From assembly GCF_000423545.1 (NCBI RefSeq), contig NZ_AUIE01000006.1:1-64000 (forward strand): 64,000 bases of DNA, written 5' to 3'. This DNA is from Metapseudomonas resinovorans DSM 21078. GTDB taxonomy: Bacteria; Pseudomonadota; Gammaproteobacteria; Pseudomonadales; Pseudomonadaceae. A program made the translations under genes and the position numbers. Shown piece by piece: positions 56,727 to 64,000 of the stretch. The notes beneath the pieces are model-generated. The model ran no database searches. It was not told the DNA's origin and saw only the letters and a list, made by a program, of their open reading frames with translations. Position 1 is the first letter of the stretch. Each line of letters begins with the position of its first letter.

Positions 56727-57457
56727 GGCAGTTGCCGGTGATTTTCAAACGCGAGCTGGCGAGCTACTTCGCCACCCCGCTGGCTTATGTATTCATCGTG
56801 ATCTTCCTGGTGCTCTCCGGGGTCTTCACGTTCTATCTGGGCGGCTTCTACGAAAGCGGCCAGGCGAGCCTCGCACCGTTCTTCAATTTTCACCCCTGGC
56901 TCTACCTGTTCCTGGTGCCGGCCATCGCGATGCGCCTTTGGGCCGAGGAGCGCAAGTCCGGCTCCATCGAGTTGCTGATGACCCTCCCCATCACCCGTTT
57001 CGAAGCGGTCACCGGCAAGTTCTTCGCTGCCTGGGCGTTCTCCGGGCTGGCGCTGCTGCTGACGTTCCCGATGGTGCTCACGGTCAACTACCTGGGCGAG
57101 CCGGACAATGGCGCCATCATTACCGGCTATATCGGCAGCTGGCTGCTGGCGGGTGCCTTCCTCGCCATTGGATCGTGCATGTCGGCGCTGGCCAAGAACC
57201 AGGTGATCGCCTTCATCCTCGCCGTCAGCGTGTGCTTCCTGTTCATCGTCAGCGGCTTCCCGCTGGTGCTCGATGCGTTCAGCGCCTGGGCACCCCAGTG
57301 GCTGCTGGATGCCGTGGCTTCGCTGAGTTTCCTGACCCGTTTCGATGCCATCAGCAAGGGCGTGATCGACCTGCGTGACCTGCTCTACTTCGTCACCCTG
57401 ATCGCCGCCTGGCTAGCCGCCACCGCCGTGGTGGTCGATCTGAAGAAGGCCGACTGA
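56723..57457 (+). CDS. ABC-2 type permease (GldF-like)
   Basis: A 244-residue inner-membrane subunit with six helices of the ABC-2 permease type (PVIFKRELASYFATPLAYVF near the start). The short loop RLWAEERKSGSIELLMTLPI after helix 2 is typical of GldF and YhgE-like exporters. It overlaps the ATPase gene by 4 bases and is followed 2 bases later by the GldG-like gene. Confidence 0.9.
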   Translation: MRQLPVIFKRELASYFATPLAYVFIVIFLVLSGVFTFYLGGFYESGQASLAPFFNFHPWLYLFLVPAIAMRLWAEERKSGSIELLMTLPITRFEAVTGKFFAAWAFSGLALLLTFPMVLTVNYLGEPDNGAIITGYIGSWLLAGAFLAIGSCMSALAKNQVIAFILAVSVCFLFIVSGFPLVLDAFSAWAPQWLLDAVASLSFLTRFDAISKGVIDLRDLLYFVTLIAAWLAATAVVVDLKKAD

Positions 57458-57459
57458 AC

Positions 57460-59295
57460 ATGAAGAAACTGATGTATTCCAGTGCCGGGCTGCTGTTGAT
57501 CGCCCTGGCTTTCCTGGCGTTCAACATGCTCGCCGGGCTGACCCTGACCAACGCGCGGGTCGACCTGACCGAACAGAAGCTCTACACCATCTCCGACGGG
57601 ACGAAGAAGATCCTTGGCGAGATCGACGAGCCCATCAACCTCTACTTCTTCTACTCCGACAAGACTGCCAAGGATCTGGTGGTACTGCGCAACTACGCGC
57701 GGCGCGTGGAAGAGATGCTGAAGGCCTATGAGCGGGCCGCCGACGGCAAGATCAAGCTGCATATCGTCGACCCGGAACCCTTCTCCGAGGACGAGGACAA
57801 GGCCGCCGAATTCGGCCTGCAGGCTGTGCCGCTGCAGCAGGGGGGCGACCAGGTCTACTTTGGGCTGGCCGGTACCAACGGCGTCGACGACACCCAGATC
57901 ATCCCGTTCTTCCCGCTGGACCAGGAGGAGTTCCTCGAGTACGAGATCAGTCGCCTGGTGCAGAGCCTGGCCAAGCCGGAGCGACCGGTGGTGGGTGTGC
58001 TCTCCGGGCTGCAGCTCAATGGCGGTTTCGACATGATGAGCCGCCAGCCGACCCCGGCCTGGATGGTGATGGAGGAGATCCGTCAGCTGTTCCAGATCGA
58101 GAGCCTGAAGAGCGACATCGACCAGATTCCCGAGAAGGTTTCGGTGCTGCTGTTGGTGCACCCGAAGAACCTGCCAGAGCAAACCCAGTACGCCATTGAC
58201 CAGTTCGTCCTGCGCGGTGGCAAGCTGCTGGCCTTCGTCGACCCCTGGAGCGAGGCCGACACCGGTATGGAGATGCCGGGCGAGCCAGGCGGCGACAAGT
58301 CCTCCGATCTGGATTCCCTGTTCAAGGCCTGGGGCCTGCAGATGGTGCCTGGCAAGGTGCTGGGCGACGGCGCCAATGCCATGTCGGTCAGCATGGGCCA
58401 GGACAAGCCGCCCGCGCGTCATGCCGCGTGGCTCAACCTGCCCAGGCACAGCCTCGACCAGAGCGATGTCAGCACGGCCGGTCTGGAGAACATCACCGTA
58501 GCCACTGCCGGTATTCTGAAACCGCTGGATGGCGCCAAGACCCACTTCGTGCCGCTGATTCAGAGCTCCGAGTACTCGATGCCGTTCGACGTGCAGCGCT
58601 TCGGCATGCTTGCTGACCCCGAGGAGCTGATCCGCGAACTCAAACCCACGGGTGAGCGCTACGCGGTGGCCGCACGCATCAGTGGTCCGGCGGAGTCGGC
58701 TTTCCCCAACGGTGTCGAAGGACGCAAGGATGGGCTGAAGTCGGCAGCGAACATCAATGTGATCGCCGTCGCTGACACCGATATCCTCAGTGACCGCATG
58801 TGGGTGCAGGTGCAGGACTTCTTCGGCCAGCGTGTACCGCAACCCTGGGCCGATAACTCCGGCTTCGCCATCAACGCGCTGGATAACCTGGCCGGTTCCG
58901 ATGCGTTGATCAGCGTGCGCTCCCGCGGCCGCTTCAGCCGTCCGTTCGACGTCGTGGAGAATCTCCAGCGCGACGCCGAGGTGAAGTTCCGCGAACAGGA
59001 GCAGGAGCTCCAGCAGCGGCTGGCTGACACCGAGCAGAAGCTGGCATCGCTGCAGCAGAGCCAGGACCCCGCCAAGGCCCTGGAATTGACCCCGGAACAA
59101 CAGGCTGCGTTGCAGCAGTTCATCCAGGAGAAGCTGCGCATTCGCAAGGAACTGCGCGATGTGCGCTTCCAGCTCAATGCCAGCATCGAAGACCTGGGAC
59201 GCACCCTGAAATTCATCAATATCGCCCTGGTGCCGCTGGTGTTGACCCTGGGTGTGCTGGTGCTGTGGTTCTGGCGCCGTCGGCGCAAGGCATAA
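57460..59295 (+). CDS. GldG-like ABC-associated membrane protein
   Basis: A 611-residue protein. A transmembrane helix lies near the N-terminus (about 8-30) and another near the C-terminus (about 585-605). A large periplasmic region between them includes the conserved GldG-type block (LTNARVDLTEQKLYTISDGT) and a late coiled coil (about 505-565). It pairs with the GldA- and GldF-like products; despite the family name there is no reason to infer gliding. The next gene starts 10 bases later. Confidence 0.88.
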   Translation: MKKLMYSSAGLLLIALAFLAFNMLAGLTLTNARVDLTEQKLYTISDGTKKILGEIDEPINLYFFYSDKTAKDLVVLRNYARRVEEMLKAYERAADGKIKLHIVDPEPFSEDEDKAAEFGLQAVPLQQGGDQVYFGLAGTNGVDDTQIIPFFPLDQEEFLEYEISRLVQSLAKPERPVVGVLSGLQLNGGFDMMSRQPTPAWMVMEEIRQLFQIESLKSDIDQIPEKVSVLLLVHPKNLPEQTQYAIDQFVLRGGKLLAFVDPWSEADTGMEMPGEPGGDKSSDLDSLFKAWGLQMVPGKVLGDGANAMSVSMGQDKPPARHAAWLNLPRHSLDQSDVSTAGLENITVATAGILKPLDGAKTHFVPLIQSSEYSMPFDVQRFGMLADPEELIRELKPTGERYAVAARISGPAESAFPNGVEGRKDGLKSAANINVIAVADTDILSDRMWVQVQDFFGQRVPQPWADNSGFAINALDNLAGSDALISVRSRGRFSRPFDVVENLQRDAEVKFREQEQELQQRLADTEQKLASLQQSQDPAKALELTPEQQAALQQFIQEKLRIRKELRDVRFQLNASIEDLGRTLKFINIALVPLVLTLGVLVLWFWRRRRKA

Positions 59296-59305
59296 GGGGG
59301 ACAGC

Positions 59306-60301
59306 ATGGGACGCAAAGGTCTGATCTTTCTTGCCCTGCTGGCCGCCGGCCTGACTGCGGCCTACGTCATCCAGCAGGACGGCTCGCGGCCTCAACCGCA
59401 GCCGCCCAGCGCCAGCCGCGAGTTATGGCTGCCCGAGCTGCAAGGCGAATCGGCAGCGGTGACTGCGCTGGACGTGCGATTGCCCGGGCAGCCCGATCTG
59501 CAGTTGGTGCGTAAGGACGGCGTCTGGGTACTGCCGGCCAAGGCCGACTACCCGGCAGCGGGACAACCTGTGGCGGCCTTGCTACGGGCGCTGACGGAAG
59601 CGCGCAAGGTGGAAGCCAAGACGGCCAATCGCGAATTGCATGGCCGTGTCGGCCTGGCCGACAAGGGCAGCGTCGAGGAGCAGGGTACGCGGATCACGCT
59701 GGAACGCGGCAGCGAAGCGCCTCTGGACTTGCTGGTCGGAAAGCCGGCACAGCAGGGCAAAGGACAACTGGTTCGTCGCTACGGTGACAACCAGGTGTGG
59801 CTGGTCGACCAGGCCATGCCGATGCCGCAGACCGAACTCAACTGGCTGGACCGCCGAGTGATCGAGATTCCGTTTGCCAGTGTCCGGCAGGTGGAGGTCG
59901 TCTATCCGAACGGCAGCCGCCTGACCGTCTACCGCGACTCGGCTGAGGAACCCAATCTCAAGCTCAAGCAATTGCCGAAGGGGCGCCGTCTGGCCTACGA
60001 GGCTGCAGCCAATGGTATGGCCACCCTCTTCGCTGGCCTGGAATTCGCCGACAACGCTCCCTTGGCGCAGGTGCAGTTCAAGGGCAAACCGATGCTGGCG
60101 TTCAGCCTTTCCACCTTCGACGGTGGCGAGTTGCGTGGTGAGGTCTACGGCCAGGGCGAGCAACCCTGGCTGGTACTCAAGGACAGGCAGAAGCTGAGCA
60201 ACGACCAGGTGCCGGGTAAACTGGATTGGGCCTATCGACTGGAGCCATTCCACTATCAGGCACTGGCCAAGAGGCTCGAGGATGTACTTGCCGCCAAGTA
60301 G
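59306..60301 (+). CDS. DUF4340 family protein
   Basis: A 331-residue protein with an N-terminal membrane anchor (about 5-22) and two DUF4340-like beta-rich repeats (WLPELQGESAAVTALDVRLP, then LIEIPFASVRQVEVVYPNGS-like region). DUF4340 proteins are regular partners of GldG-type ABC systems, probably on the periplasmic side. Start 59306 follows AAGGGGGACAGC. It is the last gene of the operon. Confidence 0.85.
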   Translation: MGRKGLIFLALLAAGLTAAYVIQQDGSRPQPQPPSASRELWLPELQGESAAVTALDVRLPGQPDLQLVRKDGVWVLPAKADYPAAGQPVAALLRALTEARKVEAKTANRELHGRVGLADKGSVEEQGTRITLERGSEAPLDLLVGKPAQQGKGQLVRRYGDNQVWLVDQAMPMPQTELNWLDRRVIEIPFASVRQVEVVYPNGSRLTVYRDSAEEPNLKLKQLPKGRRLAYEAAANGMATLFAGLEFADNAPLAQVQFKGKPMLAFSLSTFDGGELRGEVYGQGEQPWLVLKDRQKLSNDQVPGKLDWAYRLEPFHYQALAKRLEDVLAAK

Positions 60302-60628
60302 TGCAAGTTAGTGAAGGAAGGCGGTAAATCGGACAATGGACCGTTTATTTCCGCCTTTCCTTATGCCCCATTTTGTACTTCGAAAGAACCAAAAAAGGGC
60401 GTCCAGCCCGCGTGGCACGGCCATTCTGCACTGTCATAAAAAAGTGCTTTTCAGCGCGAACTCTTGTCGTATACTCCGATCGCGGTCATAAAAAGAACGC
60501 CATTCGAATACCCGCTCCAAGCTTGATTCCGCCGGGGTTGGATATAACAAGAAGAACGTCTTTACCGCACCGTCGAAACCCCCAATAAAGGGGGCAAACA
60601 ACAAAATTGCGAGTTGGAGAGAGCAGTA
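60302..60628 (+). promoter_or_regulatory. Leader and promoter region of the cold-shock gene
   Basis: This 327-base gene-free gap is more AT-rich than its surroundings. TATACT (60470-60475) is a good -10 candidate; the -35 is poor. Transcription from there would give a leader of about 150 bases, the length usual for csp mRNAs with temperature-dependent folding. I see no clear terminator after the DUF4340 gene. Confidence 0.5.
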
Positions 60629-60838
60629 ATGGCTGATCGTGAGGTCGGAACCGTCAAGTGGTTCAATGACGCCAAGGGCTATGGTTTCATTCAGCGCGAA
60701 AGCGGTCCTGATGTGTTCGTTCACTACCGCGCTATCCGCGGCGAGGGGCACCGCTCTCTGCTGGAAGGCCAGAAAGTGGAGTTTTCCGTGATCCAGGGTC
60801 AGAAAGGCCTGCAGGCGGAAGACGTCGCCAGGGTCTGA
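60629..60838 (+). CDS. Cold-shock domain protein (CspA family)
   Basis: A 69-residue single cold-shock domain. RNP1 is KGYGFIQ and RNP2 is VFVHY. It binds single-stranded RNA and DNA and melts mRNA structure. The basic loop [15 protein letters not shown] is the usual bacterial form. Start 60629 follows a GGAGAG site; the extra upstream codons of the open frame are not needed. Confidence 0.95.
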   Translation: MADREVGTVKWFNDAKGYGFIQRESGPDVFVHYRAIRGEGHRSLLEGQKVEFSVIQGQKGLQAEDVARV

Positions 60839-60849
60839 GACTCGAAAAC

Positions 60850-60876
60850 AAAAGGCCCGTCAGTGACGGGCCTTTT
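60850..60876. terminator. Intrinsic terminator of the cold-shock gene
   Basis: AAAAGGCCCGTC-AGT-GACGGGCCTTTT, a 12-bp perfect stem. It has T runs on both strands, so it can also end the minus-strand gene that follows. Confidence 0.93.
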
Positions 60877-60912
60877 GCTTTTTGTGATGCCTGTATCCGG
60901 GCAGCCGGTTTT

Positions 60913-61284
60913 TCAATCGGTGCGCCAGATGAATTCCTGCTCGCCTTCTGCATTCACCTTGATCCAGCGGTCGGCATCCTCTTCGCCCTGCGTTTCCTGC
61001 CAGCCACCTGGCGCGCAGCGGATTTCGACCCCGAGGGCCGCAAAGGCTGCACGGGCGCAACCCAGATCATCGTCCCAAGGCGTGGCGTCGCTCTCCAGGT
61101 AGAGGCTGTTCCATTTTCCGACGGCCTTCGGCAGCCAGGTGACCGGGATGCTTCCCGCCAGGCATTTGAAGGTTTGCCCCTTTTGCTGCCAGGGCGTGCA
61201 GGCACCCAGCGCCTCGTTGAGCCAGGCAGTCACGGCGTCCTGGTCGGTGTCCTTGAGGTAAATCTCGATATCGGGTTGGCGCAT
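60913..61284 (-). CDS. Conserved hypothetical protein
   Basis: A 123-residue soluble alpha/beta protein. It has a Cys-rich middle (GACTPWQQKGQTFKCLAG) and many tryptophans (GKWNSLYLE, DADRWIKVN). I do not recognise the family. It sits 10 bases after rlmA on the same strand, so it is probably co-transcribed, but no functional link is known. Confidence 0.72.
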   Translation of the reverse strand: MRQPDIEIYLKDTDQDAVTAWLNEALGACTPWQQKGQTFKCLAGSIPVTWLPKAVGKWNSLYLESDATPWDDDLGCARAAFAALGVEIRCAPGGWQETQGEEDADRWIKVNAEGEQEFIWRTD

Positions 61285-61294
61285 GGGAAACTCC

Positions 61295-63325
<2,031 letters not shown>

Positions 63326-63343
63326 TAAGGGTTTCGCTCGCTA

Positions 63344-64000
63344 TCAGGCAGTAGCGACTTCTTCTTCCTGCTCCTCCTGGCTCTTTGGCAGGGAGGAGAG
63401 CAGGGCCATGATCAGCGCCGCCAGGTAGGGCAGCGACTGCACCAGCAGCATGGCCACCCAGAATTTCACGTCCGGACTGGGCATGCCCTGGACGATGGCG
63501 ATGCCAATGGCCGCGCCCCAGAGCAGCAGCATCACGAAGACCTCTTCGCGGGCTTCGGCCAGGGCCATCAGCAGCCCGTGATTGGTTCGCATTTTCGGCG
63601 TGCGGAAGAACGGAATGCTCTTGGTGAAGAAGCCGTAGAGCACGGCCTTGGCGATGGTGTGCGAAAGCGCGAGCCCTGCCACCGCGGCGCAGAAGGCATC
63701 CTTCAGGTTGACCCCCACCGCGCGCTGGTAGAGGAACACGATCTTGCCCACCTTGAAGAAGAACAGCGCCAGCGGCGGGATGGCGAAGATCAGCAGTGGC
63801 GGGTCGACCCGTTGCGGCACGATGATCATCGCCGCGGACCAGAGCAAGGCACCGATGGTGAAGAAGATGTTCAGGCCATCGGCGACCCAGGGCAGCCAGC
63901 CTGCAATGAAGTGGTAGCGCTGGCCTTGCTTGAGCTTGGAGTCCTGCCCCAGGAACAAGCTGCGGGCGTGCCCCTTCATGATCTGGACGGCGCCGTAGGC
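63344..64000 (-). CDS. ndvB: C-terminal part of a glycosyltransferase (NdvB/MdoH-like), truncated by window end
   Basis: The last 218 codons of a gene continuing beyond 64000; the open frame runs through the window edge (AYGAVQIMKGH and onward). Several hydrophobic helices and a C-terminal acidic tail (SQEEQEEEVATA) are visible. This matches the membrane end of a family 2 glucosyltransferase. In P. aeruginosa a periplasmic-glucan glucosyltransferase (ndvB) sits beside dapE, which is the basis for the symbol. The catalytic part is outside the window, so this is tentative. Confidence 0.6.
   Translation of the reverse strand, partial: AYGAVQIMKGHARSLFLGQDSKLKQGQRYHFIAGWLPWVADGLNIFFTIGALLWSAAMIIVPQRVDPPLLIFAIPPLALFFFKVGKIVFLYQRAVGVNLKDAFCAAVAGLALSHTIAKAVLYGFFTKSIPFFRTPKMRTNHGLLMALAEAREEVFVMLLLWGAAIGIAIVQGMPSPDVKFWVAMLLVQSLPYLAALIMALLSSLPKSQEEQEEEVATA

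Noticed and set aside
55803-60301. Gliding-motility machinery
   Set aside because: Only the ABC-type Gld homologues are present; the outer-membrane gliding and type IX secretion genes are not here.

Overview
The window looks like chromosomal backbone of a high-GC gammaproteobacterium, most likely Pseudomonas sensu stricto in or near the P. aeruginosa group. The evidence is the protein sequences themselves, REP-type intergenic palindromes such as GTAGGAGCGGGCTTGCTCGCG, and gene order that from memory matches P. aeruginosa: prfB-lysS-TetR, the metal ATPase with cadR, ppc-adk-tsaB, rsmJ-TetR-RND efflux, plsB-ABC genes, and csp-rlmA-dapE-glucosyltransferase. I see no tRNA, rRNA, prophage, insertion sequence, CRISPR array or recognisable defence island.  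Layout. 1-5.4 kb: a dispersed repeat, a CaiB-type CoA-transferase, a membrane diguanylate cyclase, YaeQ and RecJ. 5.4-9.2 kb: a YCII/VOC pair, a SulP transporter with STAS domain and a yeast-like cytosine deaminase. 9.2-15.5 kb: a tight plus-strand operon (AI-2E family exporter, OprM-type outer-membrane factor, HlyD adaptor, DUF2955 membrane protein, two-pore-helix-type ion channel), then a cysteine-synthase-like enzyme. 15.6-24.6 kb: a minus-strand polyamine uptake and catabolism block resembling E. coli ydcSTUV-ydcW, with a second aldehyde dehydrogenase and a LysR regulator. 24.8-33.1 kb: a TerB-like protein, prfB with its programmed frameshift, lysS, a TetR regulator, a lipoprotein, a DUF1704/QEGLA putative metallopeptidase, an alpha/beta hydrolase, a small membrane protein and a macrodomain protein. 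33.2-36.3 kb: a P1B-type metal ATPase divergent from cadR with a 19-bp-spacer MerR-type promoter. 36.5-43.7 kb: ppc, adk, tsaB, DUF72, a PEP-mutase/isocitrate-lyase family enzyme and rsmJ. 43.8-48.7 kb: a TetR repressor divergent from an RND efflux pair (mexL-mexJK type). 48.9-55.6 kb: an orphan Rieske oxygenase, DUF4197, a YbaY-like lipoprotein, an E/P-repeat coiled-coil protein and plsB. 55.8-60.3 kb: a four-gene ABC/Gld-like operon. 60.6-64 kb: a cold-shock protein, a conserved unknown, rlmA, dapE and the truncated end of an NdvB/MdoH-like glucosyltransferase.  How the genes work together. Most of the window is housekeeping (translation, repair, lipid and amino-acid synthesis) interleaved with transport modules. 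Three export or uptake systems stand out: the five-gene DUF2955 operon, the polyamine ABC plus dehydrogenase block, and the RND pair that lacks its own outer-membrane gene. The least understood items are the DUF2955/ion-channel operon, the QEGLA protein with an HExxxH motif, the Gld-like ABC operon ending in DUF4340, and the overlapping coiled-coil/88-aa gene pair beside plsB. Nothing here is convincingly a wholly new system.
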